From assembly GCA_025464005.1 (NCBI GenBank), contig JAODBO010000063.1, forward strand, positions 1 to 33,449: DNA of 33,449 nt, written 5' to 3'. Every line of letters begins with the position of its first letter. Positions within the stretch are counted from its first letter, which is position 1. The notes below the pieces were generated by a model, which was not told the DNA's origin, did not search any database, and saw only the letters and a list, made by a program, of their open reading frames with translations. The DNA is from Acidimicrobiaceae bacterium (GTDB lineage Bacteria; Actinomycetota; Acidimicrobiia; Acidimicrobiales; Bog-793). Below are positions 14,957 to 22,605 of the stretch, piece after piece. The position numbers were made by a program, and so were the translations under genes.

Positions 14957-15985
14957 CTACCGGAGCGCCGCCTGGGACGCGTCGGGAGCGAAGGTCGCCG
15001 TCGTGGCGGTCGAGCCGGCGAGCAGGTCGGCGGCGAGCACGACAGCTGCTGCTGAGTACGTCGAGCGCTCCCCGACGGGGAACTCGACGCCGTCCGGACC
15101 TACGAGCCCCGTCGCATACGCGCCGTCGGCCTGGCGCTGGGATCGCGTCCACGACAAGAGCTCCGCCGCAACCTCGGGCCGCCCGAGACGTACGCACGAG
15201 ATCGCGCACTCCGCCGTCTCGGCGGTCGTCACCCACAAGCCGTCGGATCGACAGAGCACACCGTGACCCTCGACCACCCACTCGCGCCACCCGCCGTCGA
15301 GTCGCGCCTCCCCCTCCGGCCCGGCGATCGCACCGCTCAAGACCGGGTAGTACCAGTCCATCGCGAACTCACTTTTCGCGGCGAACGACCACGGACGCTG
15401 CGCCACGGCCTCGGCGAGTCGGCGAAGCGCGAGCTCCCAACGGGCGCGCTCCAGGCCGAGCGCCTCGGCGCAGCGCAACGCCGAGGCGAGGCTCGTGCAC
15501 GCCGAGGAGCTCGCCGCGAGCAGCGCGAAGGTCCCGGGCGTTCCGTCGGGGTCGATCGCCCAGACCAGCTCGCCACCCGGTCGCTGGTGGCCGACGACCC
15601 AGTCGATGGCCGCGTCGAGGGCGGGCCACATCTGCTCGAGGAAGCCCCCGTCGCGTGTCGCGAGGTAGTGGTGCCACACGCCGGCGGCCACGTAGGCGGT
15701 GACGTTCGTGTCGAGGCGAGGCTCCTCGACCGTCTCGTCGCTCGCATAGGCGGCGTGCCACGCGCCGTCGCTGCGCTGGGTGGCGAGCAGCCATTCGTAG
15801 GCCCGCTCGGCGGCCGGCCGCCTTCCTGTCGCAGATAGGGCCATCGCCGCCTCAACGTGGTTCCACGGATCGCCGTGACCGCCGGCATACCAGGGGATCA
15901 TCCCGCTCGGGTGCTGCACCGACTCGATCGACGCCGCGGTCGCGTCGATCTCGGCCGCGGCGTAGGGCGCGGGAGCCCTGATCAC
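14957..15985 (-). CDS. alpha/alpha-toroid protein, prenyltransferase/squalene-cyclase-like or glycoside-hydrolase-like
   Basis: 342 residues from a GTG that overlaps the methyltransferase stop (GTGA). The chain is almost all helix, with repeated toroid motifs: MIPWYAGGHGDPWNHVEAAM, EWLLATQRSDGAWHAAY, LDTNVTAYVAAGVWHHYL, WVVGHQRPGGELVWA and TRSQRQADGAYATG. This is the pattern of proteins annotated prenyltransferase/squalene oxidase repeat, but six-hairpin glycosidases look similar. No DxDD or DDXXD terpene-type motif is visible, so I would not assign terpene chemistry. Tight coupling with a GT4 glycosyltransferase and a methyltransferase suggests a glycan or glycolipid pathway. Confidence 0.65.
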   Translation of the reverse strand: MIRAPAPYAAAEIDATAASIESVQHPSGMIPWYAGGHGDPWNHVEAAMALSATGRRPAAERAYEWLLATQRSDGAWHAAYASDETVEEPRLDTNVTAYVAAGVWHHYLATRDGGFLEQMWPALDAAIDWVVGHQRPGGELVWAIDPDGTPGTFALLAASSSACTSLASALRCAEALGLERARWELALRRLAEAVAQRPWSFAAKSEFAMDWYYPVLSGAIAGPEGEARLDGGWREWVVEGHGVLCRSDGLWVTTAETAECAISCVRLGRPEVAAELLSWTRSQRQADGAYATGLVGPDGVEFPVGERSTYSAAAVVLAADLLAGSTATTATFAPDASQAALR

Positions 15986-16695
15986 CCGGCGCGCTCGAAG
16001 TAGACGACGAGGCTCTTGCCGAGAACAGGGCCGAGGATGCGCTCAGCCGTACGTGTCACACGAGGCGCCTTCACGATGTCCCACACGAGCAGCCGGTGGT
16101 ACGCGGCGACGAGCGGGTGATCGGCGCGTGACACGCCCACCAGGCAGCGCAGCCACCAGTACGGCGCGTGTAGCGCGTGCGCGTGGTGCGAGCCGACCGA
16201 CCGGAGCCCGACCGACCCGAGCCGCTCGCAGAGCTGCGACCGACGGTAGATGCGGACATGGCCGCCCTCGACCTCGTGGTACTCGTGGGAAAGCGCCCAG
16301 TTGACGACCTCGGGCCAGTACCTCGGGACGGTGACGGCGAGCACCCCACCGGGGCGAAGGACCCGCGCCAGCTCGGCCATTGCGGCACGATCGTCGAGCA
16401 GGTGCTCGAGCACCTCGGCGGCGACGACCCTGTCGAAGCTCGCGTCCGGGAAGGGCAGGGCGGTGGCGTCTCCCCGTAGGACGGAGGATCTCGAGGACGC
16501 GTCGAGCTCGCCCGCGTCGCGCATCGCCGCGAGCGTCGCGGCGACCGTGGCGCACTCGCCGGCGTCGGCATCGAACGCGACGACCGCCGCGCCGGCCTTC
16601 GCAGCCGCGAACGCGTGGCGCCCCCCGCCACAGCCGAGGTCGAGCACGCGGCTGCCGGGGCCAATCCGGGCGCGGCGCAGATCGACGGTCAGCAC
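15982..16695 (-). CDS. class I SAM-dependent methyltransferase
   Basis: 237 residues from a GTG that lies inside the end of the glycosyltransferase gene (7-base overlap). VLDLGCGGGRHAFAAAKAG (17-35) is SAM motif I, VVAFDADAGE the acidic loop, ALPFPDASFDRVVAAEVLEH motif II, and LARVLRPGGVLAVTVPRYWP motif III. The C-terminal ~100 residues (EVEGGHVRIYRRSQL, ALHAPYWWLRCL) form a cap seen in methyltransferases acting on sugars or lipids. It resembles UbiE/Methyltransf_11 proteins found next to GT4 enzymes. It overlaps both neighbours, so the three proteins are made together and probably act in one pathway; the product is unknown. Confidence 0.88.
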   Translation of the reverse strand: MLTVDLRRARIGPGSRVLDLGCGGGRHAFAAAKAGAAVVAFDADAGECATVAATLAAMRDAGELDASSRSSVLRGDATALPFPDASFDRVVAAEVLEHLLDDRAAMAELARVLRPGGVLAVTVPRYWPEVVNWALSHEYHEVEGGHVRIYRRSQLCERLGSVGLRSVGSHHAHALHAPYWWLRCLVGVSRADHPLVAAYHRLLVWDIVKAPRVTRTAERILGPVLGKSLVVYFERAG

Positions 16696-17999
16696 GGGCG
16701 CGACTTTCCGGCGCCTCGGCCGAGGGACAAGAGCAGCTCGTACTGCTCGGCGGTGCCGCGAGCCGCCTCCTTCCAGGTGAAGCGCTCGAGCACGCGCTCT
16801 CGGCCAGCCTCCGCGAGCCGCGCTCCCAGCTCCGGGTCGTCGAGCAGAGTCCTGATCGCCGATGCGAGGGCCTCGGGGTCGCCAGGCGGGACGACGAGCG
16901 CGCTCTCGCCGTCCCGCCCAGCCACCTCCGACAGCGCCCCACCGCTCGTCGCGACGAGCGGCACGCCGCACGCCATCGCCTCGGCCGCCGGCAGCGAGAA
17001 ACCCTCGTAGAGCGAAGGAACGACCGCGACGCTCGACTGCGCGTAGCGCTCGACCAGGCGCTCGTCACTCTCGCCCGAGACGAACTGGACGGCGTCGCCG
17101 AGGGCGAGCCGCTCGAGCACCGACGCTGTGGGACTGTCGGCGCGGAGCCGCCCTACGACGACGAGGTGCGCCTCGCCGTGGTCGGTCCGCACCTTGGCGA
17201 GCGCCTCCAACAGCGGCACGAGACCCTTCATCGGGACGTCGGCGCTCGCGGTCGTCATGATGCGCCCCGGGATGCGCGTGACGTGCGGAAGCGGCCGGTG
17301 CACTGCTGGGTCCACGCCGACGGGCACCACTGCGACGCGGCGGTCGTCGACGCCGAGCTGCTCGACGAGATCGCGGCGCGACGACTGTGAGACCGTGATG
17401 ATCCGAGGCAGGCGGCGCGCGACGCGCGACTGCATCCCCGCGAATCCGTACCACCTGCGCAGCTGGAGGCGGCGCTGCCAGGTCGGTGCATGCTCGAGGT
17501 CGACGGACCGGTCGACGGTGACCGGGTGATGGATCGACGCGATGACCGGCCAGCCATCGGACATCATCTGGACGAGCCCGGTCCCCAGGCTCTGGTCGTC
17601 GTGGACGACGTCAAACTGCCCGCGGCGCGAGAGCAGCGCCTGTCTCGCGCGAAGCGAGAAGGTGCGAGGCTCGGGAAAGCCGCCGGTGAACATCGTCACG
17701 AGCTCCAAGAGATCGACCGGCGACTCGATCTCGCGTGCGCGCGGGGTCCGGAAAGGTTCCGGCTCGCGGTAGAGATCGAGGCTCGCCAGCCGGACGAGCT
17801 CCACCCCGTCGACGAGGTCCGGGTAGGGCTGACCGGAAAAGACGGTGACCTCGTGACCGAGCGCCGCAAGCTCGCGAGAGAGGTGGCGCGTATAGACACC
17901 CTGGCCCCCACAGTAGGGATTGCCGCGGTAGACGAGGAACGCGATGCGAAGGGGGCGGCTCTCCTCGCGTCGAGGTCCTTGCGACGGGCCGGCGCTCAG
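16689..17999 (-). CDS. GT4-family glycosyltransferase, probable CTG start
   Basis: The domain is complete: RIAFLVYRGNPYCGGQGVYT at the N-terminus (donor-side Gly loop), HEVTVFSGQP, SIHHPVTVDR, ITVSQSSRRDLV and VVPVGVD, then GRIMTTASADVPMKG and the GT4 signature YEGFSLPAAEAMA with the E-x7-E pair. No ATG, GTG or TTG lies upstream of the conserved N-terminus in this frame; the first GTG (17804) would remove ~65 needed residues. A CTG at 17999 overlaps the transporter stop as CTGA, the same geometry as GTGA and ATGA overlaps elsewhere here, and yields 436 residues. A lost start through a base error is the alternative. It probably adds a sugar from a nucleotide donor to a lipid or glycan. Confidence 0.85.
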   Translation of the reverse strand: MSAGPSQGPRREESRPLRIAFLVYRGNPYCGGQGVYTRHLSRELAALGHEVTVFSGQPYPDLVDGVELVRLASLDLYREPEPFRTPRAREIESPVDLLELVTMFTGGFPEPRTFSLRARQALLSRRGQFDVVHDDQSLGTGLVQMMSDGWPVIASIHHPVTVDRSVDLEHAPTWQRRLQLRRWYGFAGMQSRVARRLPRIITVSQSSRRDLVEQLGVDDRRVAVVPVGVDPAVHRPLPHVTRIPGRIMTTASADVPMKGLVPLLEALAKVRTDHGEAHLVVVGRLRADSPTASVLERLALGDAVQFVSGESDERLVERYAQSSVAVVPSLYEGFSLPAAEAMACGVPLVATSGGALSEVAGRDGESALVVPPGDPEALASAIRTLLDDPELGARLAEAGRERVLERFTWKEAARGTAEQYELLLSLGRGAGKSRPC

Positions 18000-19648
18000 T
18001 GGTGGCCCGTCCCGAGCTGGATCGCCTTGACCAAGAGAAGTACCACCGCAACGAGAAGATAGGCGCGCAGCGCGTACATCGACGCCTTGCGCCCACGCGA
18101 CCAGCGTGGCCGCTCGAGCAGCGCGAGCGGCGGCATCCGCCAGGTGTCACGCGGCAGCTCGGGCTCGTCGGGGTCGACTGGGTGCGCGTTCCGGCGCATC
18201 CGGAGCACGACCGCGGCGGCTATGGCGATGCACAGCCCCAGCGCCACGCCGAGACCGTCCACGAGGACCTTGACGTTGATGTTCGGGAAGACGGTCGTCG
18301 CCATGAGCACGAGCGAGAGCGCGACGAGCGTCGCGACGATGATTCCGGCCACGACGTTCAGCCATAGCTTGTTGACCCACGGCCCGAGCACGGCCTTGTC
18401 GTTGCATAGCAGTAGCAAGAACACCGTGGCGCTCGGGAGCAGCACCCCGGCGAGCGCCTGCACGGACGTCGTGATGAGCCCGAGCGGCGCGTGCGGGATG
18501 AGCACGACCGCGGCCGCCACGAGGACGAGCGCGGAGAAGCTCGCGTAGAACTGCTTCGCGTCGGAAAAGGCGCGGTGCAGGGAGTGCTTCATCCCGAATA
18601 CGTCGCCGAACGCGTACGAGGTGGCGAGCGTCACCGCCGCAGCCCCGATGATCGACGCGTTCAGCAGCACGATGGCGAAGATCGCGCCAGCCCCGTTACC
18701 GAGGTAACGGTTGAGCCCGCGCGCCACTTCCCCGGCGTTCGAGAAGTGGCCCGCGAGCGGCGTGTGGCCGAACGCGAAGGCGGCGGTGGCCACGATCAAC
18801 GTGGCGGCGAACACCGTGATCAGCGAGCCGAGGACGGTGTCGGCGCGCTCGTAGTTGATCCAGCGCGGCGTGATGCGCTTGTCGACGATGTTCGACTGCT
18901 GGAAGAACAGCTGCCAGGGCGCGACCGTCGTGCCAACGATGGCGATGATGAGCAGCACGGCGGTCGAGGAGACGCCTCCCTTCACGCCGGGGACGAAGAA
19001 GCCGTGCACCATCGGGGCGAGGTGGGGATGGCTGAAGATCACCAACGGGATGACGAGGAAGTTGGCGACGACGAACAACAGCATGAAGCGCTCCCAGCGC
19101 CGGAAGCTGCCGCTCGCGGTCATCGCGATGAGGCCGACGGCGGCGACCGGCACGGAGATGTAGCTGCTCACCCCGAAGTAACCGAGGGCCAGGCTGACGC
19201 CGATGAACTCGGTGACGATCGTGAGGAAGTTCAACAGGAACAGGTCCCCGACCGAGAACGCGCCCCAGAACTTCCCGAAACGCTCGTTGATGAGCCGCGC
19301 GTGGCCGACGCCGGTGACCGCTCCGAGTCGGACGACCATCTCCTGGTTGACCACGAGCACCGGGATGAGCAAGGGAAGCGTCCAGAGAAGGCTCACGCCG
19401 AAGTTCTGACCCGCCTGGGAGTAGGTCGCCACCCCACCGGCATCGTTGTCGCCGACCATGACGATCAGCCCCGGTCCGATGATGGCGAGCAGCGTCAGCA
19501 GGCGCGCCATCCACGAGCGCCGGGAATCGGAGTCTCCGACGCGGATCGTCCCGAAGGCGCCCTCGATGTCGCCGATGTGTGCTTCGTCGAGCACGGCGCT
19601 CCCGCCGCGCGGCGTTGACTTAGTAGTGACGTGGACGTTCTCGGCCAT
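17996..19648 (-). CDS. Nramp-related divalent metal transporter, probable Mg2+ type, under M-box control
   Basis: 550 residues from an ATG with GGGAGGT ~9 bases upstream. About 11-12 hydrophobic helices follow a 45-residue cytoplasmic N-terminus. In helix 1 the Nramp DPGN is replaced by DNDAGG (67-72), and in helix 6 the A-MPH segment reads TVAPWQLFFQQS (241-252). Loss of the Met that selects Mn/Fe over Mg/Ca is known for NrMT-type Nramp-related magnesium transporters, so Mg2+ import is the best guess. The Mg2+-sensing M-box in its leader supports this strongly. The C-terminal ~60 residues are polar, then a last helix. The stop overlaps the proposed CTG start of the glycosyltransferase. Confidence 0.87.
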   Translation of the reverse strand: MAENVHVTTKSTPRGGSAVLDEAHIGDIEGAFGTIRVGDSDSRRSWMARLLTLLAIIGPGLIVMVGDNDAGGVATYSQAGQNFGVSLLWTLPLLIPVLVVNQEMVVRLGAVTGVGHARLINERFGKFWGAFSVGDLFLLNFLTIVTEFIGVSLALGYFGVSSYISVPVAAVGLIAMTASGSFRRWERFMLLFVVANFLVIPLVIFSHPHLAPMVHGFFVPGVKGGVSSTAVLLIIAIVGTTVAPWQLFFQQSNIVDKRITPRWINYERADTVLGSLITVFAATLIVATAAFAFGHTPLAGHFSNAGEVARGLNRYLGNGAGAIFAIVLLNASIIGAAAVTLATSYAFGDVFGMKHSLHRAFSDAKQFYASFSALVLVAAAVVLIPHAPLGLITTSVQALAGVLLPSATVFLLLLCNDKAVLGPWVNKLWLNVVAGIIVATLVALSLVLMATTVFPNINVKVLVDGLGVALGLCIAIAAAVVLRMRRNAHPVDPDEPELPRDTWRMPPLALLERPRWSRGRKASMYALRAYLLVAVVLLLVKAIQLGTGHH

Positions 19649-19833
19649 GCTCGGGTGACCTCCCGTCGGCTCGGGCAGTGCGGGTGTTACTTAGGTGCGC
19701 GCACTCACCCGAAGTGGGCCGGTCCGAAGGCGCAGAGCCGTCAGGCCACCTCACCGGGAGCATGCGCGCGTCGATGGTCGGGTAACCGACTGTCGGCGTA
19801 CAGGGTTGCTCCTTCGTCCGCCCACCGGAAGCC

Positions 19834-19852
19834 CCACCTCCGAGGGAGGTGG
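19834..19852 (-). terminator. hairpin in the M-box expression platform
   Basis: CCACCTCC-ctc-GGAGGTGG is a perfect 8-bp stem about 40 bases after the M-box aptamer, read on the minus strand. There is no T-run. Its 5' arm (CACCTC) could instead pair with the aptamer's closing strand (GAGGTG, 19895-19900), giving a plausible two-state switch in which Mg2+ frees the hairpin. This is read by eye, not folded. Confidence 0.45.
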
Positions 19853-19893
19853 CGTCCGCTGGGCGACGGACCCGCCGAGGCTTGCGCCACGGC

Positions 19894-20070
19894 GCACCTC
19901 TCTCGTCAGAGCTTTGGCGCCCGCCGGCGTAGGCGACGGGGCGAGGAAGCCACGTGCCAGCCACTTTGGACCACCCCTTCGTCCGGGGTGGCCTGGTCTG
20001 ACCCGGAGTGTCTCTCGACAGGTGGGGTCAGTGGCCTGTGTCCGACGAGCCGCCTCACCGAACGAGGTGC
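19894..20070 (-). promoter_or_regulatory. M-box (ykoK-type) magnesium riboswitch
   Basis: The minus strand carries the conserved blocks of the M-box in order: CGTTCGGTGAGGC near the 5' end, GGCCACTGACC, GAGAGACACTCCGGGTCA, a CCACCCC/GGGGTGG stem, GGCTGGCACGTGGCTT, and GCGCCAAAGCTCTGACGAGAG at the 3' end. The closing stem is intact: GCACCT (20065-20070) pairs with AGGTGC (19894-19899), and CGT with ACG. M-boxes shut off Mg2+ transporter genes when Mg2+ is plentiful. This one lies 245 bases before the Nramp-like gene on the same strand and would control the whole downstream overlapping unit. Confidence 0.88.
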
Positions 20071-20238
20071 GACTGCTTGCCCATGGATCTTACCGCCCGC
20101 GGCAGGTGCACTCCACTCCGCCGCTGCGTAGCGACCCGGGTAGATCGGTGACCGGGGGCCGCGGATGGCTGGCGCCCCGAACGACGGGACCGCCAGCGAC
20201 GGATCGACTTCCGGGTCGGGGCGCGTGATCGGTCGTGA

Positions 20239-20862
20239 TCAGTCGGGCAGCCCCGGCAGGGAGCCGATCCGTCGCGCCAGGTTGACCGCGTGGTCACCGA
20301 GCCGCTCGTAGAACCGCGCGAGCAACGTCACCTGCGCGGCCACCGGTGTCGGCATCGCCTCCGCGGTGATCTCTCGTGTGAGGCGATCGTGGAGGATGTC
20401 CATCTCCTCGTCGGCGTCGTCGAGCGCTACGCCCTGCGAGGACCGCTCGACGTAGGCCTCGGCGGCGGCACGCCACATCTCGAGCGCCACCTCGGACATC
20501 CTCTGCACGATGCCCCGACTCATCGGGCTCATCTGTGCGCCGAGATTGCTCACCGCTCGCTGGGCGATGTGCTCGGCCAGGTCGGCGCTGCGCTCGAGCT
20601 CGGGGAGAATGAGCAGCACGCCGACGAGATGGCGCAGCTCGTCGCCGTTGGTGCCGACGCGCGAGATCTCGGCCCAGACGATCCGGTCGAGCTCGGCGGT
20701 GAGGTGGTCAATCGTCTCGTCGGCATCGACGATCCGCTGTCCCGTCGCCGCCTCGCCGTTCAACAGTGCGTGCGTCGCCCCTGCGAGCGCCTCGCTGACC
20801 AGAGTGAACAGGCGGATCACCTGCTGATCGATGAAGCCCGCAGGGGGACGCGACGAGGACAT
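20239..20862 (-). CDS. phoU: PhoU-like phosphate signalling regulator
   Basis: 207 residues made of two PhoU three-helix repeats. The family pattern is clear: ADETIDHLTAELDRIVWAEI in the first and ADEEMDILHDRLTREI in the second, with LILPELERSADLAEHIAQRA and LARFYERLGDHAVNLARRI as the E..gD.a..ia metal-site helices. PhoU links phosphate transport with PhoR/PhoP signalling and limits phosphate uptake. It is divergent from a PHS-type phosphate symporter, with PHO-box repeats between, so it probably senses or tunes that symporter rather than a Pst transporter, none of which is visible here. Confidence 0.92.
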   Translation of the reverse strand: MSSSRPPAGFIDQQVIRLFTLVSEALAGATHALLNGEAATGQRIVDADETIDHLTAELDRIVWAEISRVGTNGDELRHLVGVLLILPELERSADLAEHIAQRAVSNLGAQMSPMSRGIVQRMSEVALEMWRAAAEAYVERSSQGVALDDADEEMDILHDRLTREITAEAMPTPVAAQVTLLARFYERLGDHAVNLARRIGSLPGLPD

Positions 20863-20894
20863 GACGCAGGACCTTACCTACGTTGAATGGTCAA

Positions 20895-20934
20895 GTTCGC
20901 GCATCGTTCGCGGTCCGTTTACCTGCGCGTCACC
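20895..20934. promoter_or_regulatory. PHO-box-like array of four 11-bp direct repeats
   Basis: Four 7-base units separated by exactly 4 bases: GTTCGCG (20895), GTTCGCG (20906), GTTTACC (20917) and CGTCACC (20928). The actinobacterial PhoP site is built of 11-base direct repeats with GTTCACC cores, so the last two units fit well and the first two are weaker. It lies between divergent phoU and the phosphate symporter and should activate one or both under phosphate starvation. Confidence 0.6.
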
Positions 20935-21009
20935 TTCTGCTTGCCCTGCAGTCATCTGAAGTCGCGAGAGTGATGCGAGCGAGATGGACGACCCGAGGGT
21001 GGCGCACTG

Positions 21010-22551
21010 GTGCTAGATCGAGACGCGATCCTCGCGAGCACGACGATCTCGACGGCCGTCGACATGCTCAACGATGCTCCGACCAGCCGGTTCCATCGAC
21101 GAGCGGTCATCGTCTCGGGCGTCGGTTTCTTCACCGACGCCTACGACCTATTCGTCATCAGCACGGTCGCCACACTCGTCACAACCCAGTGGCACCTCAG
21201 CACGACCCAGACGAGCTGGGTCACGGGCTCGGCAATCCTCGCCGCCTTCTTCGGCGCGGTGATCTTCGGACGCATCGCCGACATGATCGGCCGTCGGCGG
21301 GTCTACGCGATCGTCGCCGGCATCATGATCGTCGGTGCGGTCGGATCGGCAGTGGCCCCCAATTTCGTGTGGCTGGTGATCGCTCGCTTCGTCCTCGGTC
21401 TCGGCATCGGGGGTGATTACCCGGTCTCCGCGGTCCTCATGAGCGAGTACTCCAACCGCCTCGACCGGGGACGCCTTGTCGGCTTGGTCTTCTCGATGCA
21501 GGCGCTGGGGCTCGTCGTCGGCCCGGTGGTGGCCTTGGCCCTGCTCGGATCGGGAGTCGGCCATGCGCTCACGTGGCGCCTTCTCCTCGGGTTCGGGGCA
21601 GTGCCGGCCGCGGCCGTGATCTACCTACGATCGAAAATGCCGGAGTCACCGCGCTTCACCGCACTCGTCAAGGGCGATGTCGATCGAGCGGCGCGGGACG
21701 CCTCGTCCCTGTCCGTCGGAGCGGCCGTCACTACCGTGGCCGCCCCCAGACCATTGGCAGCCAAGCGCCTAGGTCTTCGCGAATTTCTCAGCGATCCGCG
21801 CATGCTCGTGCTGCTGCTCGGCACGGCGGGCACCTGGTTCCTCTTCGACTACGCCTACTACGGCAACACGCTGTCGTTGCCGGCGATACTCAAGCAGGTC
21901 GACGGTCATGCGGCGCTCACCTCCAAGCTCGCGTGGACGCTGGCGATCTTCGTCGTCTTCGCTGTTCCCGGCTATGCCCTAGCGGTGTGGAAGATGGACC
22001 GGATCGGTCACCGACGGCTCCAGCTGATCGGCTTCGCCGTGTTGACGGTGGCATTCTGCACGCTCGGCGCGGTCCACGAGCTGACCGCGACCGTCGGGCC
22101 GTTCCTCGCAGTGTTCGGCTTGAGCTACTTCTTCGTCGAGTTCGGTCCGAACACGACGACCTTCGTGTTGCCCTCCGAGCTGTTCCCCACCGAGGCAAGG
22201 ACGACCGGTCACGGCATCGCAGCGGGCGTCGGGAAGCTCGGGGCGTTCGTGGGCGTGTTCCTTGTCCCTCAGCTAGAGAAGCACATCGGGCTTCGCGGCA
22301 TGCTGCTCGTCGCCGGGGGTGCGGCGGCGCTCGGGGGCCTCCTCACGACCGTGCTGCCGGAGCCTGCCCGTCGCACGCTCGAAGAAGTATCGGGTGAACT
22401 GCTCGAAGAATCCCCGGAGGCACTCACCGGTGCCGGGTTGCAATCAGCGAGTCGCTCCGAGGCCGAGCTCGTGGGGACCGGCGCGGTGAGCGACGTCGCC
22501 GCTGCCCCGACGAGCAGCGATTCTCCAGCCCAATACGCCCCACAGACGTAG
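21010..22551 (+). CDS. PHS-family phosphate:H+ symporter (MFS)
   Basis: 513 residues with the 12-helix MFS pattern. SGVGFFTDAYDLFVIS in helix 1 and GLGIGGDYPVSAVLMSEYSN in helix 4 are the signature of Pho84-type phosphate symporters; GRIADMIGRRRVY is the MFS loop 2-3 motif, and FGPNTTTFVLPSELFPTEAR in the second half also belongs to this group. It should import inorganic phosphate with protons across the cytoplasmic membrane. The start is uncertain: GTG at 21010 is annotated, but ATG at 21064 (MLNDAPTSRFHRRA) begins nearer the conserved part. The C-terminal ~50 residues are a polar tail. Confidence 0.87.
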   Translation: MLDRDAILASTTISTAVDMLNDAPTSRFHRRAVIVSGVGFFTDAYDLFVISTVATLVTTQWHLSTTQTSWVTGSAILAAFFGAVIFGRIADMIGRRRVYAIVAGIMIVGAVGSAVAPNFVWLVIARFVLGLGIGGDYPVSAVLMSEYSNRLDRGRLVGLVFSMQALGLVVGPVVALALLGSGVGHALTWRLLLGFGAVPAAAVIYLRSKMPESPRFTALVKGDVDRAARDASSLSVGAAVTTVAAPRPLAAKRLGLREFLSDPRMLVLLLGTAGTWFLFDYAYYGNTLSLPAILKQVDGHAALTSKLAWTLAIFVVFAVPGYALAVWKMDRIGHRRLQLIGFAVLTVAFCTLGAVHELTATVGPFLAVFGLSYFFVEFGPNTTTFVLPSELFPTEARTTGHGIAAGVGKLGAFVGVFLVPQLEKHIGLRGMLLVAGGAAALGGLLTTVLPEPARRTLEEVSGELLEESPEALTGAGLQSASRSEAELVGTGAVSDVAAAPTSSDSPAQYAPQT

Positions 22552-22605
22552 GTCGTGCCGGCGACCGTCGTCGATTGGGAGGCGGCCTCGATCTTCGCGC
22601 GGGCG

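Larger units (their letters stand above)
19649..20238. other. 590-base leader/intergenic region between phoU and the Nramp-like gene
   Basis: It holds the M-box and its hairpin (listed separately), and a GTCGG-ttac-CCGAC hairpin at about 19780-19795. The promoter for the unit must lie in 20071-20238, but I see no confident -35/-10 pair. No coding sequence is supported here; open frames on both strands are GC-driven. Confidence 0.5.

Noticed and set aside
18491..19618. A 375-residue plus-strand frame
   Set aside because: It is antisense to the Nramp-like gene, with a composition (Asp/Glu/Arg/His-rich) typical of shadow frames.
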